NCBI RefSeq assembly: GCF_000499845.2
Contig: NC_023759.2
Location: 40,715,172 to 40,779,171 of the forward strand
Reading direction: 5' to 3'
DNA length: 64,000 nucleotides
Source of the DNA: Phaseolus vulgaris
Taxonomy: Eukaryota; Streptophyta; Magnoliopsida; Fabales; Fabaceae
Part shown: positions 41,733 to 52,650 of the stretch, one piece after another
Layout of the letters: each line of letters begins with the position of its first letter
How positions within the stretch are numbered: the first letter of the stretch is position 1
Program-made: the position numbers and the translations under genes
The notes under the pieces: model-generated
What the model saw: only the letters and a program-made list of their open reading frames with translations
Told to the model about the DNA's origin: nothing
The model's database searches: none

Positions 41733-43260
41733 TCAAAAAACCTACATTTGAAGTTTCTGTATGAAAAGGTGAAAGGGGCCAAAAGACATGACCTCGGCTA
41801 CCTAATAAGGGACAACCCTACCTATAAAAATGTAAGAACATCTTAGGTGCCAGCCTTGACTTTAAAAATCAACACAACAGCCAAAAAGTCTGCATCGACA
41901 CCCAACTATTCAAATGTAACGGTTTCGGTGAGACGTTTAAAACTCGTAGCATCCCCATCAAGAACTCGTCCAACAGGAACTAGACATGAAAGTATGTTAT
42001 TAAGCAATAATAAAAGTAAAAAAAAATTCGTAGACAAACCTTCTCATCCATGACATTCAATATCAAAAGACTTGCCTTTACGCAATAATATGATACCATC
42101 TGACACATTGTCCTCTAAAATATCGACACTTGCGGCGAATGATTGGAGCATGGATGACCACTGATACTTCGAGAAGTGCTTACGGACTCTGTCATCCACC
42201 CAACCATAGTCAACCTCGTCGGCGTGATTATCGCCTGACTTCTCAACCTTGACTATGGATGTCACTCGGGGATGCTCAATCTCGGCACTGATAGTCCCCT
42301 TAACACCTATCGCCGACTAATCCGAGAAGACACGATTGTGTTCCTGAAATCACTATAATCAAAACTAAACAAATCTACAAAATAGTCAAGCACCCCCTTG
42401 TGACACCTTGTAAAGCACCCAAAACCAAACTACTATCGGAGGAGTAGGAAGAAATGGTTACCTTTAAGAAGATCTTCAATCAATACACTTTCGGACACTA
42501 AAAAAATTATAGGAAAATAAAATGAGGTGTGGAACCCACACCCCATGCTATTTATAGGCACAAAAAATAGGTGAATATGAATTGTCATAACAACCTTAAT
42601 CGTCAGATCACTCCATCACCAACGACCTAGATCGCGTGATCTTTCACATCCTCTAACACATGTCACATCTGAGAGACTTCACATTCTAAACCCTTTGCAG
42701 GTCATACCTACTCAGTCTGGAGGCCAATATACAGAACCTTCTCGACGACATGTCAACATGTCAACAAAACGTCGACAAAGAAATGAACTCTTCTTTCATA
42801 CCCAAATATTAACAACATGCCTCATATTATCTTTTGATTCAGACTCTTCGCTTCCCGTTTGACACTAGGGGTCAGTGTGTTGTTGAGTCACTGAGATGCC
42901 ATCTTGACTGAATGCATTACTAATCCAAGATGAATGCCTTAACGATGTAATGAACAAATGTTGAACACTAAACCACCTACAAAAATTTTATTAAAGACAC
43001 TTGAGTTTGTGTGGACCTAACTTAATTATTCGTACAATAGGGGTCTAATACAATAATTATAAATAGGCGAGCACCCTAAGGTTAAAAGGTAATAAATCTT
43101 TGACTTTTTACTGATATATACATCATTTACTCAAACCAAAAACTAACTTGAATGTCAAAGTATAATCGTACTTCTGCTACAAGACCAAGGGATCGAGAAT
43201 CCAAAGACCATGAAGATCGAGAACCAAAAGACCAAAAACTGGAACCAAATATCTGAAAAC
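41733..43260 (+). mobile_element. Tat-type gypsy remnant, second copy
   Basis: It begins at the CACTA right junction. An antisense ORF fragment lies at 42044-42265 (minus), then a G-rich tract (ACTAGGGGTCAG) and an LTR start TGTGTTGTTGAG at 42876. The LTR fades near 43260. Layout and short blocks (TTTGAAGTTTCTGTATG near 41750) match the copies at 1-3242 and 48683-52650. Confidence 0.6.
42044..42265 (-). pseudogene. Antisense ORF fragment of Tat-type element
   Basis: A 73-codon frame with HFSKYQWSSMLQSFAASVDI, matching YFSKYRWSSMLHSFVSNVDV in the fragment at 51561-51809. This is the N-terminal region of the gypsy-type antisense protein; the rest is decayed. Confidence 0.65.
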
Positions 43261-43339
43261 AAAAATGTCAAATGTTTAATTCTACAGAAACAATAAAAAT
43301 CTTCTCAATCAGTCATGTATTTTTTTTAACTTTTAAAGT

Positions 43340-43515
43340 AAATGAAGAAAAAATTTATAATTTATTTAAAGAATTAGTGCAAAATCTTTTAAGTAATGTA
43401 AAGTTTCTTTAGCACATTTAGACTTAAAAATAAATGAAACTTTCTTTAGCATAGACCTTAAAAGTAAATGAAAGTTTCTTTAGCACATTTAGACCTTAAA
43501 GTAAATGAAGACTTT
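43340..43515. repeat. Short tandem units (~47 bp)
   Basis: Three imperfect units containing GTTTCTTTAGCACATTTAGA and AAATGAAA follow one another just left of the direct repeat that flanks element D. Confidence 0.7.
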
Positions 43516-43763
43516 TTTTAAGCCATTCCAAAATTTGCTTTGTAAGAAAATAAAAAATATTTACTTTTATTATTTTAAATGTTACATTTGAATTTTTTTT
43601 AAGAAAAAAAATGTTAATTTCTATAATTTTTAAGTGCTACATAATACAATTTTCTACAAGTTTAAAAAAAAGTTAGATGAAAAGTACTTTTTAACTAAAA
43701 CACAAGATTTAAGTTCACGGATAAAATATAATTTTTTCCTTTAAAAATAATAATTTATCTTTA
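43502..43763 (+). repeat. Direct repeat X, left copy
   Basis: Starts TAAATGAAGAC and ends TAATTTATCTTTA. The right copy is 44971-45253; the two are nearly identical except for a (TA)n expansion in the right copy. Confidence 0.85.
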
Positions 43764-43764
43764 A

Positions 43765-44970
43765 TGTTTTGTTTGGATTAGAGGTTGTGGGTGTGTGGAA
43801 AGTTGAGGGTGTGGGTGAGTGGAAGTGTGAAGAAAGTTGAGGGTGTGGGTGAGTGGAAGTGTGAAGAAAGTTGAGGTTGTTTGGATTAGAGTATGTTAGA
43901 GTGGATGTGTGAGGAAAGTTTATTGAAATTTATGAGTAATGTGATAGTTGTAAGAATATTATAAATTATTTTGAATAGTAAAGTTTGTAAGATACAAACC
44001 CTTGTATATAAAAAACAATAAATAATGATTAATCCTATTTCATATTTTAGTTAATTATAATTTAAAATTAAAGTATAATTTTATTATTTAACATTTTATT
44101 AATTAAAATTTATTTTTTATTTAAGTTAATTTATTTACATAATTTTAATATTATATATGATTTTTTAAATTATGTTATGTTATATATATAGAAATATATA
44201 TAAAATTAATTTTAATAATAATTACACAAACAAACAAGTTATCACAATAATTAATTTACTAATATAATTAATAAATTTCTCCTAAATATTCAGATCTAAA
44301 ATTACAAAGTAATTAACATGAATAATTACTTTCAAATAATTTAAACAAATTCAATTCCAAAGAAAATTTAAACATAAATAAAACATACATTTTTAAAAAA
44401 ATTACATACCTCAAGAGAGCATAACAAAATCACCACACAATGCAAGTACCAGCAAGATCAAAGTCTCCCTGGAAAAATATTAAAAAAAATATCAAAAATT
44501 CATAAATATGAAAACTATGAACATTATCGATTATTACTTCCCTTCAAAAAGCCACATAATCGATTATCCATAGACATAATCGATTATGCTTGTAGTGCAA
44601 AAACTAACATAATTAATTATGGTCAAAATAACACATGACCCATAATCGATTATGGTTGCCAAAAATTTCCAGATAACTGATTATGTGAGCAAACATGAAA
44701 CTGAAATAATCGATTAGGGTTCAAACTGAAATAAAAAAACGTAACCCAGGGCACACATGAACCACCAATGCAAAAAGAGTTATTGTGCGTAATGTGAATA
44801 AGGGCAACATGATAAATGAAGGAATCCTACGTGCCTTTCCACCCATCTCACCCTCCTATCTTCTCATATTACAGATGAACCAAAAACTACTCTCATTTTC
44901 ACTCATCCTCACCCTCACCCTCTCCCAAAACCAAACGGGGTGGCCACCCTATGAGCCGTCCCCGCTACAC
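43765..44970 (+). mobile_element. PIF/Harbinger-like element D (non-autonomous)
   Basis: The left end TGTTTTGTTTGGATTAGAGG and the following G-rich blocks match elements A and B. The interior has the palindrome cluster and a right part matching element A (GGAATCCTACGTGCCTTTCC). The right terminus lacks the usual CCAAAC-type inverted end and stops at repeat X, so it is probably truncated. It has no genes. TAA occurs at both junctions (43762-43764, 44971-44973), but this may be chance. Confidence 0.75.
44523..44716. repeat. Cluster of ATAATCGATTAT palindromes (element D)
   Basis: Seven sites in 194 bp at positions matching those of element A. Three are perfect 12-mers and four are mutated (for example ATTATCGATTAT, ATAATTAATTAT, ATAACTGATTAT). 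Confidence 0.85.
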
Positions 44971-45253
44971 TAAATGAAGACTTTTTTAAGCCATTCCAAA
45001 ATTTGCTTCGTAAGAAAATAAAAAATATTTACTTTTATTATTTTAGATGTTACATGAGAATTTTTTTTAAGAAAAAAAAAATTAATTTCTATAATTTTTA
45101 AGTGCTACATAATACAATTTTCTACAAGTTTAAAAAAAAGTTAGATGAAAAGTACTTTTTAACTAAAACACAAGATTTAAGTTCACGGATAAAAAATAAT
45201 ATAATATATATATATATATAATTTTTTCCTTTAAAAATAATAATTTATCTTTA
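44971..45253 (+). repeat. Direct repeat X, right copy
   Basis: Near-identical to 43502-43763, with an added TA run near 45200. After it the flank continues into unrelated sequence (TCATGCTTATATG). Confidence 0.85.
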
Positions 45254-46225
45254 TCATGCTTATATGTCATGTAGGTCCGTTAAATTTTTTAAAAATTTAA
45301 AACGTTATTTAGTGTTCTTACAAAAATGTAGGGAAGAGTGGGTTCAGATAATGCTTCTCCGGTTACTTGTTCTTTCTTCTCGGCTACTTAATATCTGTAG
45401 TGATATTTTGGTATAACATACAACGGAGGTATCTGTAAGAATTCTTCAAAACTTAAATTAATTTTAGTTTTTAAATATTTATTAATTGTTTAATTATTAA
45501 ATTAAATATATTATTATTATACTAATCATTAATAAACATAATAAATATTAACTACTTTTTTTAGTTAATTAGTATCACTAACAATGTTGTGTCGGAATAG
45601 GTCCACTACTTTTTTTAATATTAATTAATTAACATTTGTAATTAAACTTTATTTTAATTTTTTAATTTAATTAATAATTAATCTTTTTTTGTTATATTTA
45701 CGTGTTACTACCTTAAGAAACACAATTGCATTAGGCATTATTTAATAAACGATCCTAAAAGTCATTACCAGTTCATTTTGTTTCTTTAATTATCGATGCG
45801 AATCACATTATTTTTTTAATGCAATACTAATTAAGTGTTATCAAATATATTTATGAAAAGTATTAAAGGTTTTTAATGAGAGTACTTTTAATATCAACAC
45901 TAAAAGCTTTCCTTAAGAAAACATTAAAAACTGAAATCATAAAGTGGATGAAAGAATGCAATCAATAGGACAAATAGAAAGAGTTTTCGCACATTTATTA
46001 TTAAATTTTATTTAACTTTAGGCAACTAATTAAAAAAAACTATGAATTTAGTTCCAAAAAAAGTTTATTCCCCAACAACTCAAAATTTAATTAGGGATAA
46101 TAAATATTTTAGTTTTCAAAATAAAAATTGTTATGAATAAAAGGGAACGTTACTCCCTAAATTATAAGTTTACAATTAATTAAATTCTTTTTTCAACTAA
46201 TTTAGAAAAAAAATTGTTATAATTA
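45254..46225. other. Intergenic, no gene recognised
   Basis: AT-rich with short A/T runs. No domain or repeat family was identified. Confidence 0.4.
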
Positions 46226-46301
46226 CTCTGAACCCAAGTCTTTCCAATACTCAGGAAAAAGTTAATCACTAAACCAGACAAGTTCTTTAATCATATTATC
46301 A

Positions 46302-46476
46302 TTTTTATTATACTTATTATTATTAACATAATTTATACATATTAATATAATTATTATTAATAATAATAAAATAAATTATATTCATATTTTTAATATTTAT
46401 TATTATTATTATTAACATTATTATTAATATTATTACTATAATTAATATTATATTCATATTATTAATATTATTAATA
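46302..46476. repeat. ATT microsatellite, left part
   Basis: Imperfect ATT/ATTAAT trinucleotide tract, interrupted at 46477 by the Helitron and resuming at 48010. Confidence 0.8.
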
Positions 46477-48009
46477 CTAGCGGGAACACAGGCACTCACG
46501 TGCTTGTATATCCGCATTTTTCATTTTTACTATTTATATATTCATATAATTTTAATAAATATTAAATTATATGAGAAGATATGTAAATTATCTAAATGCA
46601 CCATTGATAATAGTTTCATTAAGATTTTATGTTAATTTTTTTATATTTTTATTTTATTATTTTTGAATATTAAATTTTGATTTAACTTGGGTGTAATCTT
46701 GAACTTTGTAAGGTTATCAAGATTAAAATTAAGGTTTAAAAAAAATGGACCAGCAAACAATGTCAAAACATAATTCAAATGGTTGTATGTTGGAAGTTGT
46801 AGAATCTATCACCATATCAATTGAATCCACATCTTCCATGGCAAAGAAGTTGAAAAAAATAAAATAATAAACTAAATACAAATTACCAAACTTCCAACTT
46901 ATGTAATATCTAATAGATCAAAGCATCAGTAGACATAAAAACTTTGCCCGCAAAGCTGACTTAGGATTCATACAAAAATATAAAAAAAATTAAGAAAGCA
47001 ATAGAAACAAAAATGTTCAAATCCTATAACAATGAGACACATATCTGCTTCGAACGCTTTGGGAAGTGCGAGAAGGAGGAAGCAATGGTGGCTGCTATTG
47101 TACAGTGGTGATTGAAGAGGGACTAAGATGGGTGAGAGTAGGAGAAGAACATGGAACGTGAAGGAAGAGAGTTCAAAATGTGTCAAAATTTATGAGCATT
47201 TTTTTTCTTTGGAGGCAATTGGTGAAAACTACTCCTTATAAGGGAGTGGAAGAAAGTGATAACCGCTCAACTACTCCTTATAAGGGAGTGGATGTAACTG
47301 GTGAAAACTACTCCTTCGTAAGAAAGTTGATGTAAATGGTGACGGTGAAAACTAGTGAAGAAAGTGATAACCGCTCAGTAATAATCAAATTGTTCACGTT
47401 TGACCACTACTCACATCTCCTAATATTTATTTCTCTCTCATAAAACGGACACTCTCTCTCATTATGCAATTAATTTTCAAAATAAATTATCTCTTTCAAT
47501 TCAAACGGTTGCTCCATTTATTTCAAATATTTTATTAAATTTATTTCTCTCTCATACAACATACACTATCTCATTATGCAATTAATTTTCTAAATAAATT
47601 ATCTCTTTCAATTCATAACCACTCCTCCACCTCTCTTTCAATTCGTTCATCCACCTCTCTTTCAATTCATAACCGTTCATCCACCTCTCTTTCGATCATA
47701 ATTGTTCCTCCACTTCTCTTTCAATTCAAACCCGCTTTTCAACCTCTCTTTCAATTCAAAACTGCCCCACTACGTATACCAAATATTGTAGAAAAAATAA
47801 GAAAGGGCACAATGACCATAATACAATAATAAAATTAAATATTAATATAAGGATAAAATGGGAAAAAAATTGAGAGCAGTTAAGAGGGGAATAAGAAATG
47901 ACACAATGACCATAATACAATAATAAAATTAAATATTAATATAAGGATAAAATAAGAAAAAAAAATTAAGAGCAGTTAAGAGGGAATCCCCTTTATATAT
48001 AGGTATAGA
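46477..48009 (-). mobile_element. Non-autonomous Helitron
   Basis: Read on the minus strand it begins A|TCTATACCTATATATAAAGG at 48009. It ends with a hairpin (stem GCGG..ACAAGCAC / GTGCCTGTGTTCCCGC, about 12 of 16 paired) followed by CTAG at 46477 and then a host T. TC start, CTRR end, a hairpin just before it, A-T target and no target duplication are the Helitron signature. The 1533 bp has no Rep/helicase. It contains a 95-bp tandem duplication (about 47795-47990), CT-rich ~33-bp units (47600-47765) and ACTACTCCTTATAAGGGAGT units (47225-47300). Confidence 0.8.
47600..47990. repeat. Tandem repeats inside the Helitron
   Basis: About five units around CCACCTCTCTTTCAATTC (47600-47765) are followed by two ~95-bp units containing CACAATGACCATAATACAAT and GAGCAGTTAAGAGGG. 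Confidence 0.8.
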
Positions 48010-48372
48010 TTATTCATATTATTAATATTTATTAATATTATTCATATTATTATTATTATTATTATTATTAATATTATTAATATTATTATTAATATTATTA
48101 ATATTATTATTAATATTATTATTAGTATTATTATTAATATTATTATTAGTATTATTATTAATATTATTATTAATATTATTATTAGTATTATTATTAATAT
48201 TATTAGTATTATTATTCATATTATTAGTATTATATTCATATTATTAATATTATATTCATATTATTAATATTATATTAATATTATATTCATATTATTAATA
48301 TTATATTCATATTATTAATATTATATTCATATTATTAATATTATATTCATATTATTAATATTAATAATGTTA
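48010..48372. repeat. ATT microsatellite, right part
   Basis: About 360 bp of (ATT)n with regular ATTAAT, ATTAGT and ATTCAT variants, including a higher-order TATATTCATATTATTAATAT unit repeated near 48230-48360. Confidence 0.9.
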
Positions 48373-48682
48373 ATAATAATAAGTATAATAAAAATCATAA
48401 TAATACTAAAGCATTTGCTTGGTGTAGTGGTTCCCGCTCCATGGTACCAAAAGTAATTCGTATGTAATGTTCCGTATGTAATTCGCGTTTTTCTTGTAGT
48501 GTGTTGTAACAACATTCTTTCACAAATTTCACTAGTCAGAGATCTACATTTTGATTTTGCAGTACTCCTTATTACCATTGACTGTTTTTTACTTCTCCAA
48601 GTGAGTATATTACCACAAAAAATTTGTTTTGTACTTAGACTCATTTCAGCACCCTCTCTAATTGTTCGCTTAATGTGGAATG

Positions 48683-49190
48683 GATATTGTGGGCTCGTTC
48701 TCGCCCAGCCAAGGACAAAATAATTTTTTGCTGGTAGCCATTAATTACTTCACCAAAAATGGATAGAAGTCAAGCCGTTGACCGAAATCACAACTAGACA
48801 AGTCCATAATTTTGTGAGAAAGAACATCATATGTCATTTTAGAATTCCTCATCCCATCATTATTGATAATGGAAGACAACTTACTGATAAGAGGTTGGCC
48901 GAGTTTTATACCAATTTAGGCATTAAGCATGCCACGAGTTCATTCGAGTACCCCCAAACCAACAGGCAAGCGAAGTGATCAACAAAGTTATACTTACTCA
49001 GTTGAAGCAAAGATTGAGAGTTGCAGATGGTAAATGGATCGAAGAACTACAAGAGGTATTATGGCTTATTGGTGTACTCCACAAACTTCAACAAGAGAGT
49101 CATCGTTCAACTTAACATATGACATTAATGCCATCATCCCAATGGAGATTGGGGAGCCAAACTTGTGGCAACAATTGGTAAATGAGGACT
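48683..49190 (+). pseudogene. Gypsy integrase core, decayed
   Basis: Reads FLLVAINYFTK, then EITTRQVHNFVRKNIICHF, then IIIDNGRQLTDKRLAEFY, then SSFEYPQTNRQA and VILTQLKQRLRVADGKW, the order of a gypsy integrase core. The first catalytic Asp is Asn (VAIN), the second is kept (IIIDN), and a frameshift falls at the third (Glu). An extra base after FTK and stops further on also break the frame. Confidence 0.85.
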
Positions 49191-49419
49191 AAAGTATGTA
49201 AAGACTCGACCAAAGGAAAGTTTGCGACTAACTAGGAGGAACCTTTCCATATCAAAGAAAATCTCGACAACGGAGCATACCACTTGCAACATCTTGGTGA
49301 GGAGGACATACCCTAAACATGGAATGCAAGTCACATAAAGTTTTATTTTAGCTAGAGTTGCATGTCTCATTGTAAATTCTTGTGAAAATGAAATGAGAAA
49401 TCAACTTCTGCCACTATCA

Positions 49420-49620
49420 AATCTTATACAACTCAAACCAGGACGCTTTCACAAAGTGGAATCCTTCTTAAGAAGACTCAATCTTATACGACTTCTTGAC
49501 CCATGACGTTTTCATGATCACTCTTACACAACTTCTCGACTTAGGACATTTTCACGAAGAGTGAATCCCTCTCGAGAATTTATATCCTATACAACTCCTT
49601 GACTCGAAAAAAGATTTTAT
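49420..49620. repeat. ~60-bp tandem units in Tat 3' region
   Basis: Three to four diverged units share TATACAACT..TTGACYYA.GACGTTTTCACGAA and GAATCC. They lie between pol and the antisense ORF. Confidence 0.7.
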
Positions 49621-49928
49621 GAAATTAACATACAAAATTGGACGACTTATAAAGATGAACAATTTATTTAACTACCAAACTAAATATGAATCTTACACAA
49701 ACACCCCTCGAAAGTCACACATTACAACTTAGGATGTTATGAACTTTGGCATAACCTAAAACTAGGTCATCATTCTATCTGACGATAGACAAAAGTGGAC
49801 AATAAAAGGGATAAATAAATGCTAAAACCAAATTAAATTGTATTAGAAGACAAACTTTACATCACTAATAGTCGTCATATACAAAAATATATAATTGAGA
49901 CAAAGAGTCAAAAAAATTGCAATTAAAA

Positions 49929-51809
49929 TCACTCGATTTGGATAGCTTGATCAACGTCACCCTCCTCGAAACCTCCTCGTGTGGGAACCTTGACACTATC
50001 CTCATTTGGGATATCCTCAATCGACACAAGCTCTCCCTTATAAAAGTCATTACCAACATCAAAGTTGCCCTGATCAAAAGGAATCTTGTAAAAATAGGTA
50101 GCATGGTGAAAAGCCTTTGTGAAATCCAACTCATGTTGATCAAGCACGAATTGTTGAGCCTCCTCCAACTCCTTCTCTAGCCTTTCCTGCCAATTTTACA
50201 CAGATTGATTGGAGAGAGTCATGTTAGTTAGGATTTGACGTAGCCCTTCTATCTCTTCTTGAAGTCTCTCCTCTTCATTCAACATTTGGGACACCTTCTC
50301 GCCTGATTCCTTCTTCTCGATGTCACACCGAGACTGAGCATCAGTCGAAGCCTTTAGTTGGCTACCCAAAGAAGCATTAGCATCTACGACAATTTAGAGG
50401 GAATGACCCGAGCCTACAAGCTCATTCTTGAGTTTCTCAACCTTGATAAGAGAGACACATTTGTCGACCTCTTCCAACCTCTTGCACAACAAGATCGTTC
50501 AGGTTGAGAGCTTCACCTTAGCATTAACTAAGGCACTGGAAGATTTCAATCAGTACAACTCCCATTCAGATTTGTTCAAGCTGAATGAGAACTTCTCTGG
50601 CAACTTCATCTTTGTGTCGAAGAAGCCCCCAAGGAAAGGAGTGGAGGAACCTCCAAGACCGTGTTGACTCCTTTTCAACGAAAAAGTAGACAAATACTTC
50701 ACACCATGGGACCGACTAAAGGTTTTCCTTCCTTTTGTTCTTCCTAATGCATGTCGAGGATATGAAGTTTGTCAGGCACCAACTCCGGGAGACATACAGG
50801 TGTAAGAGCATCGACCACCACTTTGCCTTTCTTGGGGGCTAACCCTTATCTCTTCAGGCAGAGGTCACAAAATTACGCCTTCCTTTTTAATAAAAGATAT
50901 GGTGTCTACATTAGAAGGAAAAATTCAAACGATGTTAAATTGGGTAAGAAACGGAAAAAATGTCGAAAATTATTTGTAACGTTTAATCACCCCACTGAGA
51001 CGAAGACAGGTAGGCTCATGAGAATTTTTAAGTTGAGAGTTGTCAGGGGAGTTTCTCGAGGACCGATAACGTTTTTAGGTCCTCAACGTTCATCTTAGAT
51101 TGAGGCCACAAGTTGTACCTCAAAAAGTTTCTCGTCTGGTAGAAAGGGAACTTGGGTTCTCCACCCTTATATTTTTTCCCTAGCATCCTCCACTAGGACC
51201 TTGAAAAATTATCTTTTGAAGTTTTTGTAAGAGAAAATAAAAGGAATCAACAAACAAAAGCTTTGACTTATTGATAAGCGATATCCAACCCACTTACTTC
51301 TTAGGATGAATGTTAAAATAATGGAGGAACACTTGAGGAGTCTTTCGCGAGTTTAGTGTCCCTCACAAGAGCTGAGCCTAAAGAAAACTATTAGAATAAA
51401 ATTGTCTCAGGTCCACATTCAAAACTTGAAACATGCCTATTGTGAATTCATCAAACGGGAACCAGACATGCACGCCATTCAACAAGCATGTGTAAAAGTA
51501 GAAGAAGTCTTCATCTAATCCCTTTTGGCCATGATAAACATTGTCAATAGCCCGACATCATCAAAATGCAATTACTTCCTCTGTGGCGCTAGGATCGTAT
51601 ACATCCACATTGGAAACAAATGAATGTAACATTGACGACCACCGATACTTTGAAAAATATTTCCAAACATTGTAATTGGTACACTTATATCCCTTTCTCA
51701 GGCTATAGCTTTCCTCGACCTTCTTGACTGCCTCTTCAACAACAAGATCAGGGGCATCATGAACCCTCTCATGAGGACATATAATGGACTCAAAGTTGAT
51801 CTCACTCAT
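49929..51809 (-). pseudogene. Antisense ORF of Tat-type element, decayed
   Basis: The 5' part (51809-51561) starts MSEINFESIICPHERVHD and includes YFSKYRWSSMLHSF. The 3' part (50168-49929) includes HELDFTKAFHHATYFY and an acidic end. Between them several frames carry fragments. It is about 1.9 kb, probably the full span of the antisense gene that is only partly seen at 237-731 and 42044-42265. The function is unknown. Confidence 0.65.
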
Positions 51810-52650
51810 TATTTATAGGCTCAAGTATAAGCAAGGTGAACCAACCGTCACAAACCTCTAATAGTTAGATGTCTTGGCATCTAATAGTTTAGAGAACGTG
51901 ACGTTTAATATTGTTCGTACCACTTGACATTTTTTACACGCTACTCAAGAAAGATACGAATCTTTGCAAATGACAAAAATTCTTGTTGCTTAAGCCTAAG
52001 GTCCATAGGGATATATATGATGATCTGAATCGAGAAGATCTCGTTGTGCCAACAATGCCAAAAGAAATGAATTTTTATGTCAAACAACTTTGCATCCTCA
52101 TAACATTCAAGCTCAGGGGGTTAGTGTATCGTTCGACATCTCAACCTCCCGGGATGGGTCCCCAAATAAAGAAGCCTTGGCATAAAACGGATTCTTGACC
52201 TCTCAACCAGATTGGCTCGGTGGACGACCATCAAATCACCATTCCTGTCACTTTGACCTTAAACTAAATCAATTATTCACGAAGATAAGATCACAACAAT
52301 AAGAATTCAATTAAAAATCTTAATCGGAAACCAGATCAATAAACAAGTTGTAAGCATGGATTAACAAGGATTGACCTGAACAAGGCTCACAACAACAAAG
52401 ACCCATCGCAAAAATAATATAAAATAAGTACGAGTAAAGGTTATGTTTAATAACATTTATGACTCATTAATACACTATACTGACTTCTGTGTTATGGGAC
52501 CTTTGTAGGTAGGTAGTCCCATCTTGTTAAACACTACGAGGCCTGGAAGACCGAAAGCAGAAACTCAAGAACTAGAGGATCAAGTGTTGTAGATTGAGAA
52601 ATGAAAGATCGAGAGTAAGAGGAACAACAAGCGTGTAGGTAGTGGTGTAC

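Larger units (their letters stand above)
48683..52650 (+). mobile_element. Tat-type gypsy remnant, third copy
   Basis: In order: integrase core (+), tandem repeats (49420-49620), antisense ORF fragments (minus, 51809 to 49929), G-rich tract (CTCAGGGGGTTAG) and an LTR start TGTATCGTTCG at 52125 that fades near 52650. This is the fullest of the three copies and supports the lineage call for the other two. All frames are broken. Confidence 0.75.

Noticed and set aside
48022..48219. Asn/Ile-rich minus-strand frame
   Set aside because: It is a translation of the ATT microsatellite.
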